From contig JAZOCC010000027.1 of the NCBI GenBank assembly GCA_045596385.1, positions 76,111 through 140,110 on the forward strand: a DNA stretch of 64,000 nucleotides, in the 5' to 3' direction. Under the pieces are notes generated by a model, which worked only from the letters and a program-made list of their open reading frames with translations, was not told the origin of the DNA and did no database searches. A program made the position numbers and the translations under genes. This document shows positions 7,783-15,408 of the stretch, one piece after another. This DNA is from SIG307 sp045596385. GTDB lineage: Bacteria; Bacillota; Clostridia; Lachnospirales; Lachnospiraceae. Each line of letters begins with the position of its first letter. The stretch's first letter is position 1.

Positions 7783-8319
7783 CTAAACTAATTCAATGAA
7801 AACTTCCATTGCTGCGTCACCCTTACGCTGACCAATCTTAACGATTCTGGTGTAACCACCCTTACGATCTGCGTACTTCGGTGCAATCTCATCAAAGAGC
7901 TTATCTGCAACATCAACGGTCTTCGTGTTCTTCTTCTTACCGGCTGCTTCGGTCGGAACTACGGTAATTCCGTAAAGAACCTTATTCATCTGACGTCTAG
8001 CGTGTAATCTGGAAGCGTTTTCCTTCTTAATCTGCTTGTCAACTTCGTCAAATACGGTTACCTTCTTACCGTCAACTACTTCCTTTACTCTCTTGCCATC
8101 CTTGTCCTTGCGGGCAACCTTAGCCTTAACAGTAACCATCTCGTAGTTATCCTTTTCCTTAACAGCCATAGTGATTAAGTGCTCTGCGATGCTGCGGATT
8201 TCCTTAGCCTTCGCTTCGGTGGTCTTAATCTTACCATGGTATAACAGGTTTGTTACCTGGTTTCTTAACAATGCTTTTCTCTGGCTAGATGTTCTGCCGA
8301 GCTTTCTATAACCTGCCAT
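7783..8319 (-). CDS. rplQ: 50S ribosomal protein L17, enlarged form
   Basis: The first 60 residues (MAGYRKLGRTSSQRKALLRN, then KIKTTEAKAKEIR) and the C-terminus (GGYTRIVKIGQRKGDAAMEV) are standard L17, which lies at the peptide exit side of the large subunit. At 178 residues it is about 55 longer than the usual form. The extra sequence is a Lys-rich, charged insert between about residues 65 and 135 (KDKDGKRVKEVVDGKKVTVF, then AAGKKKNTK). Similar enlarged L17 proteins are found in Lachnospiraceae. It is the last gene of the alpha operon, 18 bases after rpoA. Confidence 0.96.
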   Translation of the reverse strand: MAGYRKLGRTSSQRKALLRNQVTNLLYHGKIKTTEAKAKEIRSIAEHLITMAVKEKDNYEMVTVKAKVARKDKDGKRVKEVVDGKKVTVFDEVDKQIKKENASRLHARRQMNKVLYGITVVPTEAAGKKKNTKTVDVADKLFDEIAPKYADRKGGYTRIVKIGQRKGDAAMEVFIELV

Positions 8320-8337
8320 TGTGCCTTCCTCCTAAAT

Positions 8338-9297
8338 TTAGTCATCACCCTGGTTTAAAGATAAACCAAGCTCTTTTAACTTACCAAGGACTTCCTCAAG
8401 GGACTTACGACCAAGGTTACGAACCTTCATCATGTCCTCCGGAGTCTTGTCGATTAATTCTTCAACGGTATTGATGCCGGCTCTCTTCAAGCAGTTGAAG
8501 GAACGAACGGAAAGCTCTAATTCCTCGATGCTCATTTCAAGTGCCTTACTCTTATCGTTGTTTTCCTTCTCAACCAGAACTTCAACATTCTTTGCCTTCT
8601 CGGACAGGTCAATGAAGGAATTCAAATGCTCACTAAGTACCTTCGCTGCAAGGCTGACAGCCTCGTCCGGTGCTAATGTACCATTGGTAAACACATCAAG
8701 TGTCAGCTTATCGAAATCCGTAATCTGACCAACACGGGTATTCTCAACCGTGAGGTTTACACGCTCAACCGGGGTGTAGATGGAATCGATTGCGATAACG
8801 CCGATCGGCATCTTATCGTTCTTATTCTTGTCTGCACCGATGTAACCTCTGCCCTTCTGAATGGTGAGCTCCATGTAAAGCTTGGAATCAGCACCACCGT
8901 TTAAGGTAGCGATTACCTGATCCGGATTCGTAATCTCGATATCCTGATCAACCTGGATGTCAGCGGCAGTAATTACGCCTTCGCCGGAGAAGTCAATGTA
9001 AGCCGTCTTTGACTCATTTGTTTCGCTTGTGTTCTTAATGGACAGGCTCTTGATGTTCATAATAATCTCGGTAACGTCTTCTTTTACGCCCGGAATCGTG
9101 CTGAACTCATGTACAACACCGTCAATCTTTACATGACTGACAGCTGCACCCGGTAAGGACGAAAGCATAATTCTTCTGAGGGAATTACCAAGCGTCGTAC
9201 CGTATCCTCTTTCAAGAGGCTCTACCACAAAACGACCGTACTTATTATCTTCGGAAATTTCAACAATTTCAATTTTCGGTTTTTCAAAATCAAACAA
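8338..9297 (-). CDS. rpoA: DNA-directed RNA polymerase subunit alpha
   Basis: This is a 319-residue alpha subunit. The N-terminal domain, which dimerises and starts polymerase assembly, shows RFVVEPLERGYGTTLGNSLRR and VVHEFSTIPGVKEDV. The C-terminal domain, which binds UP elements and activators, shows LELSVRSFNCLKRAGINTVE and NLGRKSLEEV. It follows rpsD by 30 bases in the standard alpha operon order. Confidence 0.98.
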   Translation of the reverse strand: MFDFEKPKIEIVEISEDNKYGRFVVEPLERGYGTTLGNSLRRIMLSSLPGAAVSHVKIDGVVHEFSTIPGVKEDVTEIIMNIKSLSIKNTSETNESKTAYIDFSGEGVITAADIQVDQDIEITNPDQVIATLNGGADSKLYMELTIQKGRGYIGADKNKNDKMPIGVIAIDSIYTPVERVNLTVENTRVGQITDFDKLTLDVFTNGTLAPDEAVSLAAKVLSEHLNSFIDLSEKAKNVEVLVEKENNDKSKALEMSIEELELSVRSFNCLKRAGINTVEELIDKTPEDMMKVRNLGRKSLEEVLGKLKELGLSLNQGDD

Positions 9298-9327
9298 AGC
9301 GGACCCTCCTTGTTATTAAAAAGTTGA

Positions 9328-9924
9328 TTACTTAGAATACAACTCGACAATAAGCATCTCATTTACCGGAACATCGATCTGCTCTCTGTTCGGGATTTCC
9401 TTAACAGTACCGGTAAGGTTCTCCTGATCTGCCTCTAACCAAGAAGCAACGGTTCTGCCGCCGGTTACTTCAAGAACATCCTTGTATCTCTGGGTGCTCT
9501 TTGCCTTTTCGGAGATGGAAATCACATCGCCGGCCTTTACAATGTAAGACGGGATGTTTACGCACTTGCCGTTTACTAATACATGCTTGTGGTCAACAAT
9601 CTGTCTAGCCTCACGTCTGGTTCTTGCGAAACCGAGACGGAAAATTACGTTATCAAGACGAAGCTCTAAGAGAATCATCATATTCTCACCGGTGGTACCG
9701 TACTTAAGCTTCTTTGCCTTCTCAAAGTTGTTACGGAACGGCTTCTCAAGCACGCCGTAAATGAACTTTGCCTTCTGCTTCTCACGAAGCTGTAAACCAT
9801 ATTCACTAACCTTCTTACCTGCTCTTGCGAAGTTTCTGTTAGACTTCTTATCAATGCCGATGAAAGCCGGCTCAATGCCAAGGCTTCTGCACTTCTTTAA
9901 AACAGGACCCATATCTCTAGCCAT
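9328..9924 (-). CDS. rpsD: 30S ribosomal protein S4
   Basis: S4 (198 residues) initiates 30S assembly by binding the 5' domain of 16S rRNA. The S4 RNA-binding domain is visible as LDNVIFRLGFARTRREARQ followed by HVLVNGKCVNIPSY. The N-terminus MARDMGPVLKKCRSLG lacks the four-Cys zinc site of some S4 proteins. In many Firmicutes S4 represses its own synthesis. Here rpsD is inside the alpha operon, 24 bases after rpsK. Confidence 0.98.
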   Translation of the reverse strand: MARDMGPVLKKCRSLGIEPAFIGIDKKSNRNFARAGKKVSEYGLQLREKQKAKFIYGVLEKPFRNNFEKAKKLKYGTTGENMMILLELRLDNVIFRLGFARTRREARQIVDHKHVLVNGKCVNIPSYIVKAGDVISISEKAKSTQRYKDVLEVTGGRTVASWLEADQENLTGTVKEIPNREQIDVPVNEMLIVELYSK

Positions 9925-9948
9925 GTCAGTTCTCCTTTCAACAAATCA

Positions 9949-10347
9949 TTAGACTCTTCTACGCTTCGGCGGGCGGCAACCATTGTGCGGAACCGGAGTT
10001 ACGTCCTTAATGCTGGTAACTTCGATGCCACATGCCTGAAGGGCACGAATAGCTGCTTCTCTACCGGAACCCGGTCCCTTAACCATAACATCAACAGACT
10101 TTAAGCCGTGCGGGAGAGCTGCCTTTGCTGCAGTCTCAGCTGCCATCTGTGCTGCATAAGGAGTAGACTTTCTGGAACCTCTGAATCCTAATCCACCGGC
10201 ACTTGCCCAGGAAAGAGCATTGCCTTCTGCATCTGTAAGCGTAACGATTGTATTGTTAAAAGATGACTGAATGTGTGCCTGTCCACGATCTACGTTCTTC
10301 TTGACACGCTTCTTAGCCACTTTCTTTGCTGCTAACTTCTTAGCCAT
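9949..10347 (-). CDS. rpsK: 30S ribosomal protein S11
   Basis: A 132-residue S11, which forms part of the platform around the E site. Signatures are GQAHIQSSFNNTIVTLTDAE, the GPGSGREAAIRAL loop and the basic C-terminus NGCRPPKRRRV. The start has AAGGAGG upstream. It follows rpsM by 17 bases. Confidence 0.98.
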   Translation of the reverse strand: MAKKLAAKKVAKKRVKKNVDRGQAHIQSSFNNTIVTLTDAEGNALSWASAGGLGFRGSRKSTPYAAQMAAETAAKAALPHGLKSVDVMVKGPGSGREAAIRALQACGIEVTSIKDVTPVPHNGCRPPKRRRV

Positions 10348-10364
10348 GACAAATCCTCCTTATA

Positions 10365-10733
10365 TTACTTCTTCTTATTCGCAACGGTTCTCTTCGGACC
10401 TTTTCTGGTTCTCGCGTTGTTCTTGGTATTCTGACCGCGAACCGGGAGACCCTTTCTGTGACGAATGCCTCTGTAGCAACCGATTTCCTGTAATCTCTTG
10501 ATGTTTAATGCGGTTTCACGTCTTAAATCACCCTCTACAAGGAAATCCTCATCGATGATATCACGAATCTTTGCCACTTCTTCATCGGTCAAATCCTTCA
10601 CACGAGTGTCCGGATTGATATTTGCCTTGGCAAGAATCTTGTTGGAACTTACTCTGCCGATACCGTAAATATAGGTAAGGCCGATTTCTACACGTTTCTC
10701 TCTTGGTAAATCTACACCACTGATACGAGCCAT
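10365..10733 (-). CDS. rpsM: 30S ribosomal protein S13
   Basis: A 122-residue S13 with the N-terminal MARISGVDLPREKRVEIGLT, the helix-two-turn-helix TYIYGIGRVSSNKILAKA and the basic tail that contacts P-site tRNA (RHRKGLPVRGQNTKNNARTR). It is placed after rpmJ as usual, but 425 bases away instead of the common few tens. That gap is densely folded. Confidence 0.98.
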   Translation of the reverse strand: MARISGVDLPREKRVEIGLTYIYGIGRVSSNKILAKANINPDTRVKDLTDEEVAKIRDIIDEDFLVEGDLRRETALNIKRLQEIGCYRGIRHRKGLPVRGQNTKNNARTRKGPKRTVANKKK

Positions 10734-11158
10734 GTGCGTATTACACCTCCGTTAAAAATTTTGAATAGTTTCTTGCGGAAATCTCCGCTTGCCCACTTTG
10801 GGCGACCCACTTCGTAACGAATGTGGGGTTTGACTGCAATGCAGTCACCAGCCGCTTTAAATTGTGACGGCGACGGCGTTTCCCGTGCCGAAAGAGAAAG
10901 TGATAATGACACCGTCTCTAAAGCCTGACATCAAATGCCGGTTCCCTTTCACACCTAAAAGGTACTTCGTAAGCCGACACGCAACCGCGTGTTTCGTATC
11001 GATGTCCGCCCACAATATCACAATGTTCCCACTGCAAACCGCCTTGCGGTCATACGCAGGGGCTTGTAACACAAAAAGCAAGAACTGTTCCTCTATCTAC
11101 CTTGCGGTATTTATTGAAACGACCTGCTTTCAGGGAAACTCCCTACAAAGCAAAGGTC
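10734..11158 (-). other. Long structured interval between rpmJ and rpsM
   Basis: This interval holds no gene. In the direction of transcription it forms a series of hairpins: ACCGC-AAG-GCGGT, ACACGC-GGTT-GCGTGT, GACTGCA-T-TGCAGTC, CCCAC...GTGGG and GCCCA-AAG-TGGGC, ending at the rpsM ribosome binding site. There is no T-run that would make any of them a clear terminator. It could be an expression-control region for the distal alpha operon, for instance an S4-binding site, or a captured structured element. Confidence 0.55.
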
Positions 11159-11272
11159 CTAGCCCTGTCTTTGTTTGTGCTTCGGGTTCTCACAGATAAC
11201 TCTGATGGCGCCCTTTCTCTTGATGATCTTACATTTTTCGCAAATCGGTTTTACGGAAGATCTAACTTTCAC
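11159..11272 (-). CDS. rpmJ: 50S ribosomal protein L36
   Basis: The 37 residues start with GTG after AAAGGAGT and read [20 protein letters not shown] and then [13 protein letters not shown]. The zinc ligands are C-x2-C and C-x5-H, so this is the zinc-binding form. L36 is a small late-assembling protein of the large subunit. It normally follows infA immediately. Here it opens a separate transcription unit, 13 kb away from infA, with a perfect promoter 36 bases upstream. Confidence 0.95.
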
Positions 11273-11307
11273 GTCTTTTCACTCCTTTCGAAAAAAGTCC
11301 GTCTATC

Positions 11308-11336
11308 ATTATAACACCGATATTTCCATTTTGCAA
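11308..11336 (-). promoter_or_regulatory. Sigma-A promoter of the alpha operon
   Basis: TTGCAA (11331-11336) and TATAAT (11308-11313) on the minus strand are separated by exactly 17 bases, with a short leader to rpmJ. The same hexamer pair drives the S10 operon. It lies within 12 bases of the inverted repeat that starts at 11348, so the promoter sits right at the boundary of the inserted island. Confidence 0.9.
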
Positions 11337-11347
11337 GCACTTTTTTG

Positions 11348-11420
11348 AGGGATTTTTCATGTTTTTCCACATTTTTCTAGAGGGTACGGGCTGTCGCGGG
11401 GGAATGCGGGGCTCTTTCTT
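11348..11420 (+). repeat. Left inverted copy of the terminator-bearing repeat
   Basis: The stretch GGGATTTTTCATGTTT, then ACAT, TTT, TAGA, and GGGCTGTCGC to GGCTCTTTCTT matches, in inverted orientation and at about 80 percent by eye, the sequence at 13128-13199. The two copies bracket the PadR/DUF1700/DUF4097 cassette. The right part of this copy is also one arm of the large palindrome at 11388-11692. Confidence 0.7.
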
Positions 11421-11692
11421 CGTGGTCGGGCGTGTTTCTTACGGACGCCGGAAGGCCAGGGGAAGAAACTCGTTTTGCATAGCGCAACGCTCCGTCAAAC
11501 TTCCTCTAAGAACGACTAGGACGCTCGGGAGCGACCTCGCGCCCAGTCTTTTCTAAGAGGTGATTTCGACTCCGCTAAGGACGCGGCCCTTCGGGCAAAT
11601 GACAAAACTCCGTTTCTTCCCCTGGCCTTCCGGCGTCCTAATGAACATTCCAAATCTCCACAAAGAAAGAGCCGCCGCATTTGCGACAGCCC
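11388..11692. repeat. Large palindromic element with a perfect 27-bp stem
   Basis: Positions 11443-11469 and 11612-11638 are perfect 27-base inverted complements. The pairing continues inward (GTTTTG/CAAAAC) and outward, where GGGCTGTCGC...GGCTCTTTCTT pairs with 11663-11692. The roughly 125-base centre has further hairpins: AGCG-CAA-CGCT, CCTCTAAGAA with TTCTAAGAGG (one mismatch), CGCTC-GG-GAGCG and GCCC-TTC-GGGC. I see no open reading frame. The shape is that of a structured RNA or a non-autonomous mobile hairpin. It differs in sequence from elements A, B and C. Confidence 0.8.
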
Positions 11693-11708
11693 TGTTGCTT
11701 CTATAAAA
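11663..11708 (-). terminator. Terminator cassette, identical to the one at 13128
   Basis: These 46 bases are identical to 13128-13173. On the minus strand they form GGGCTGTCGC-AAAT-GCGGCGGCTC, with all positions pairing if G-U is allowed, followed by TTTCTTT. It ends transcription from the truncated DUF4097 gene and forms the outer right arm of the adjacent palindrome. Confidence 0.8.
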
Positions 11709-11717
11709 AGGAAACTA

Positions 11718-12137
11718 CTATTTCCCTTCCAGCAATCTATATATGTCTTCCGGAAGGTATAGCGTCAACTTTGGTTCTTCATCGTTAAAGGATACTCTTA
11801 TATAATCATACCATTTACGAGTGTCCTCCTTGGAAATGATGAGAGAGTTGTTTTCGACTCTGACGGTGTGCGTTTCTTTTCGGTCCTCGTAACATACAAC
11901 TTTACAGTTCCCATCAACCGACAACAACATACGCACCTCCGGTATCTCCGTTCTGTTATCCTCGAATATAATATTGTTAAATTTTTCCGTAACCTCATAG
12001 GTATTAGTCTCGTAAATCACTGTACTGATTTTCTTTACATCAAAACCAACCGCAAACAATCCTATTAATGCAATAACAATCCCTGCCCCGCATAACAGAA
12101 ACGCAATTTTAAAAGGTTTCTTTTTTGATTTTTTCAT
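11718..12137 (-). pseudogene. DUF4097-type protein, C-terminally truncated
   Basis: The 139-residue product starts with a basic segment and one membrane helix (FKIAFLLCGAGIVIALIGLF). It then begins a beta-strand domain of the DUF4097 (adhesin-like beta-helix) type, ending at KLTLYLPEDIYRLLEGK. Family members normally continue for another 100 or more residues of repeated beta strands after this LYLP motif. The stop lies just before a duplicated terminator cassette, so the 3' end was probably lost by rearrangement. The start overlaps the DUF1700 gene (ATGA), and PadR-DUF1700-DUF4097 is a standard operon. I call it a truncated gene, though a short functional form is possible. Confidence 0.65.
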
Positions 12138-12736
12138 CGCACTGCCTCCTTTCTGATAAAACGGGATTTGATAAATAGAAACAGCTTCTTACTGATAACG
12201 CACAGTCCTTTCGTTATGTACAGACACAAGAAGAATCCGAATACACTGAGTCCGACAAGAAACAGTCCCATACCAAACAATACCACGCCGGTCCACAAAT
12301 TTCCCTGCAAAATACTAATCGGTAATAACAATAGGCCGGAAAGAGCTCCCAATCCGATTGCCAATTCTGCAGACCATAACATTGCAATAACCGACCATAG
12401 TGCAAGATATACGGAAAGCACCGCCATAATCAATGTAGCTAACACGGAAAGCCACAACGGAGAACCCAATATCAACAGCACCATTTCCCACGCTGCCAAC
12501 TTTCTCTTTGGTTTCACTCGTGCTTTTACCAGCTTAGCAAGGGGCATTTCGTTCAATATAGTGCTTGCGATTTCTGCCGGCGTACCGACTGCCTTTACTG
12601 CTTCATCTTCGGAGAGTCCGTCCTCCATGCGATCATCAATCATCTCTTCGTAGTAATCCAATGACTGCTTCATATCCACCTCAGACAAACCAACCAACCG
12701 CTTCTTCAACTCCAAAAGGAACTCATTCTTTTTCAT
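12134..12736 (-). CDS. DUF1700 / HAAS-domain membrane protein
   Basis: The 200-residue protein begins with the HAAS signature MKKNEFLLELKKRLVGLSEV, DYYEEMIDDRMEDGLSEDEA and VGTPAEIASTIL, a helical cytoplasmic domain. Three or more hydrophobic segments follow (VLLILGSPLWLSVLATLIM, LLLLPISILQGNLW and VLFGMGLFLVGLSVFGFFL). Such proteins are encoded between a PadR regulator and a DUF4097 protein and are thought to act in envelope stress responses. That is the arrangement here, with four-base overlap to the next gene. Confidence 0.85.
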   Translation of the reverse strand: MKKNEFLLELKKRLVGLSEVDMKQSLDYYEEMIDDRMEDGLSEDEAVKAVGTPAEIASTILNEMPLAKLVKARVKPKRKLAAWEMVLLILGSPLWLSVLATLIMAVLSVYLALWSVIAMLWSAELAIGLGALSGLLLLPISILQGNLWTGVVLFGMGLFLVGLSVFGFFLCLYITKGLCVISKKLFLFIKSRFIRKEAVR

Positions 12737-13049
12737 TTCGTACTCCCTCCTTCGTCACAAACTCATAAATGGAAAGCAATTCCTTCCATTCTTCCTTAAA
12801 CTCCTCAATCCGTGCCAGTCCCAAATCCGTAATGTGATAATACTTCCGTAACCTGCCGTTATGCTCCGCATTCCGTACCGTCAAAAGCTCCGCTCCCTCC
12901 AAACGCCTAAGAATCGGATATAAGGTAGATTCTGAAATTTCTACATAGGGCTTCATATCCTTGATAATCTGATAGCCGTAAGAATCTTCATCCTTAATAG
13001 CCGCCAGCACACAGACATCTAACAAACCTCGTTTTAATTGAATATCCAT
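12723..13049 (-). CDS. PadR-family transcriptional regulator
   Basis: The winged-helix PadR signature is clear: LLDVCVLAAIKDEDSYGYQI, then SESTLYPILRRLEGAELLTV and RKYYHITDLGLARIEEFKEE. The start at 13049 (MDIQLKRG, 108 residues) is chosen because AAGGAGG precedes it by seven bases. A longer reading to 13100 would run into the promoter. It overlaps DUF1700 by 14 bases. A palindrome over its own promoter indicates autorepression. Confidence 0.93.
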   Translation of the reverse strand: MDIQLKRGLLDVCVLAAIKDEDSYGYQIIKDMKPYVEISESTLYPILRRLEGAELLTVRNAEHNGRLRKYYHITDLGLARIEEFKEEWKELLSIYEFVTKEGVRNEKE

Positions 13050-13068
13050 AGCATACCTCCTTACGCAC

Positions 13069-13100
13069 AATACTATATCACGCATAGTATTATATGTCAA
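13069..13100 (-). promoter_or_regulatory. PadR promoter with overlapping operator
   Basis: TTGACA (13095-13100), 17 bases, TATAGT (13072-13077) on the minus strand. The perfect inverted repeat AATACTAT-7-ATAGTATT (13069-13091) covers the spacer and the -10 element, the expected place for PadR to repress itself. Confidence 0.85.
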
Positions 13101-13127
13101 GAGGTATTTTACAGTTTCTTATCGCAT

Positions 13128-13199
13128 AAGAAAGAGCCGCCGCATTTGCGACAGCCCTGTTGCTTCTATAAAATATGTAGGGAAACATGAAAAATCCCT
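13128..13199 (-). repeat. Right copy of the terminator-bearing repeat
   Basis: It begins at the stop codon of the methyltransferase and contains GGGATTTTTCATGTTT and the terminator hairpin GGGCTGTCGC-AAAT-GCGGCGGCTC plus TTTCTT. The first 46 bases are identical to 11663-11708. The whole is an inverted counterpart of 11348-11420. It acts as the methyltransferase terminator. Confidence 0.8.
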
Positions 13200-13968
13200 A
13201 AAGGCTTCTTTCGTCCTTTCTTTTCAGCAAAATCTTAAAGTGCGTGGCATCTTTTAAGTCGATACCGCTGTCACGTTTGATTTGTTGCTTTACGTACGGC
13301 AATACATAGTGCTCGCTGTATACGATTTCGTATTCCTCCGGTATCATGCGTAGCAGTGCTTCCACTTTGAGCGGAAGGTAGTTTTCGTTTACTTCACGCT
13401 CCCAGTTTTCCGTGTAGCTGTATTTTAATAAGTAATGAATGAGGTTGAATCGTTCCTCGATGCTTCCCCAGATGCTTTCGTATTCTGCCAGCTTCTCCGG
13501 GAAAAGTTTTCTTGCTTTTTCCACATCGGAAGGGTCTGCCTTTCCTGTGGCAGTCTCGGACACCATCATGTCACGGATGGCGATGTACTTAAAGCCGGAG
13601 CCGAAGACTCTGTCCCAGAATTCCGCTACCGATGCCTCGGTGCCGTAGGAGTATACCTCATGCAAGGTACTGGAAATGTTTATTAAGGTCTCCTTCGGAT
13701 CCATGGCAATCGCATTCCACTCTTTGTAAAACTTGCATTCCGGCAACAGTTCTTTTGCCCTCTCAATCATGTCTTCGCTGATATCATAGCCGATATACTC
13801 ATATTCCGGAAATAAATACTGCATCGCCCGGATCAATACTCCGTTGGCACATCCGAAGTCCAGGATTGCATCAATCGGTTCAAATATCTTATCAATAAAG
13901 AACATTTTGTCCATAAAGGACTTTTGCATCCGCTGTACATATACTTCCAAATCTGCGACTTTTTCCAT
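13198..13968 (-). CDS. Class I SAM-dependent methyltransferase
   Basis: Motif I is ILDFGCANGVLIRAM, followed by YIGYDISEDMIERAKELLP (motif II with the acidic residue that binds the SAM ribose). The C-terminal part is typical of no single substrate class. The ATG at 13968 (MEKVADLEVYV, 256 residues) has AGAGG seven bases upstream; a GTG three codons earlier overlaps the site. It follows the condensation-type acyltransferase by 30 bases in the same direction, so both may modify one small molecule or lipid. Substrate unknown. Confidence 0.8.
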   Translation of the reverse strand: MEKVADLEVYVQRMQKSFMDKMFFIDKIFEPIDAILDFGCANGVLIRAMQYLFPEYEYIGYDISEDMIERAKELLPECKFYKEWNAIAMDPKETLINISSTLHEVYSYGTEASVAEFWDRVFGSGFKYIAIRDMMVSETATGKADPSDVEKARKLFPEKLAEYESIWGSIEERFNLIHYLLKYSYTENWEREVNENYLPLKVEALLRMIPEEYEIVYSEHYVLPYVKQQIKRDSGIDLKDATHFKILLKRKDERSL

Positions 13969-13998
13969 CGTACGCACCTCTCTCTTCCGATTGTATTC

Positions 13999-15345
13999 TT
14001 AGGATGCAACGGAAGCATCCTCTTCCAGACTCATTGTCAAACTGTCATATACCGCATCGATAATCTCCCGGGCCTTGTTCTCCGACACCGCATTCGGCTT
14101 ATGTCCCAGTGAGATGGTCAGTACATCTCTTAACGACGTTACGCCGAAGGTACAGTTACAGGCCGGCATCAGGTTCGGTATAAAATAGGCGTCTCTTACT
14201 ACCATATCTTCTGCCACATCTTCGAATGATATATTTCTTATGTTTGATAATTCGAAGTTTTCGCTGCCATAGCTTAAGGACAATGCATTCCGCATCATTC
14301 CCAGCACTTCCATATCCCGGAACATGCCGTATCTCGCATAATATGCCGCACCGAAGGCATCCGCACTGAGTAGCATAAAGGTATACAAGGTCTCAAACAT
14401 TTCCTCCGTATGGGTACGACGTTCCTTGATGCAACGGTCGGTAATCACCACATTGTCCCAGAACCCGATGCTTCTGTCATAGTGCAGAAGCGGCTTGATA
14501 CAGGACGCATAATTAGCCATCTCTTCCTCATTCCCTCTTTCGAAGAAACTCCTTGTATCTACCGATATAATCGCTTCTATGGCCTCCCCCTGAAGCATGG
14601 CACCCGCAATGGCGGTACTGATTGCCGCACTGATGGTCACACCCAGTTCTTTGCATTTTTCCCGCAGCTTCAAAAACATCGGCTTCTTAATATTTCTGCA
14701 TACCAAGCCATACCCGACGGACGCATTGTGGGTTTCTATCATTTGCTTATAGTCTTCCCACGTAAACTCCACCTGCTTCTCTTCGCATTTTTTACTTACC
14801 GCAAGCAGGCCTTCTCTCACAGCTTCCGGAATTCTGTACGCCTCCGGCAAATCCTTTTCGTTCAGTTCCGGATAGGCTTCCTTCTTTTGCGGCACTTCTC
14901 CGGTACGATACGCGTAAATCAAATCATCCATCAACAGCTTTACCGACATTCCGTCTCCGTACATATGCTGGCAAACCACCATCAGATAAAAACGGTCGGC
15001 TCTTATCACTACACCAAACATTACGCCCGGCGTCTCCAGCAAATTAATCGGTTTGTAAATCATTTTGCGAATCGCGTTTTCCCATGTAATATTCTGTAAT
15101 TCATCAAACTCTTTCAGCTTTACATGTTGTCCCGCATCTTCAAACCACATTTTGCTTCCGGACTTTCGTACCACATGATGAATCAATGGATGTGCTTCCT
15201 CTAAGAGGCGCACCGCCCGCTCCATTTTCTCATGACTGTACCGTCCTTCCACGGTTACCTTCAGGGTCACATATGCCGAGGGCATATAATAGAACCCTTG
15301 CCCCGCTACAATTTCCTTTCTCGCTTTTTTTCCCATGCTTTTCAT
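13999..15345 (-). CDS. Condensation/acyltransferase-superfamily protein
   Basis: The chloramphenicol acetyltransferase-like fold is indicated by the motif CQHMYGDGMSVKLL, which contains H-x3-D-G, the active-site motif of condensation domains and wax-ester or phthiocerol acyltransferases. A conserved SLSYGSENFELSNI region near the C-terminus corresponds to the bridging segment of that fold. There is no adjoining adenylation or carrier domain, so it is a stand-alone enzyme, probably transferring an acyl group to an alcohol or amine. The start is taken at 15345 (MKSMGKK), behind AGAAGGAAGG; 15336 is also possible. A promoter lies just upstream. Confidence 0.65.
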   Translation of the reverse strand: MKSMGKKARKEIVAGQGFYYMPSAYVTLKVTVEGRYSHEKMERAVRLLEEAHPLIHHVVRKSGSKMWFEDAGQHVKLKEFDELQNITWENAIRKMIYKPINLLETPGVMFGVVIRADRFYLMVVCQHMYGDGMSVKLLMDDLIYAYRTGEVPQKKEAYPELNEKDLPEAYRIPEAVREGLLAVSKKCEEKQVEFTWEDYKQMIETHNASVGYGLVCRNIKKPMFLKLREKCKELGVTISAAISTAIAGAMLQGEAIEAIISVDTRSFFERGNEEEMANYASCIKPLLHYDRSIGFWDNVVITDRCIKERRTHTEEMFETLYTFMLLSADAFGAAYYARYGMFRDMEVLGMMRNALSLSYGSENFELSNIRNISFEDVAEDMVVRDAYFIPNLMPACNCTFGVTSLRDVLTISLGHKPNAVSENKAREIIDAVYDSLTMSLEEDASVAS

Positions 15346-15378
15346 TCCTTCCTTCTCTTTGGTATTCAAACCAATTTG

Positions 15379-15408
15379 ATTATAACATGGAGCGAAATCG
15401 TAGCACAA
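15379..15408 (-). promoter_or_regulatory. Promoter of the acyltransferase-methyltransferase pair
   Basis: A perfect TATAAT (15379-15384) is preceded after 18 bases by TTGTGC (15403-15408), a modest -35 match. Confidence 0.6.

Noticed and set aside
10712..11199. Open frames in the rpmJ-rpsM interval
   Set aside because: All are short, overlap rpmJ or each other, lack ribosome binding sites and reflect hairpin sequence.
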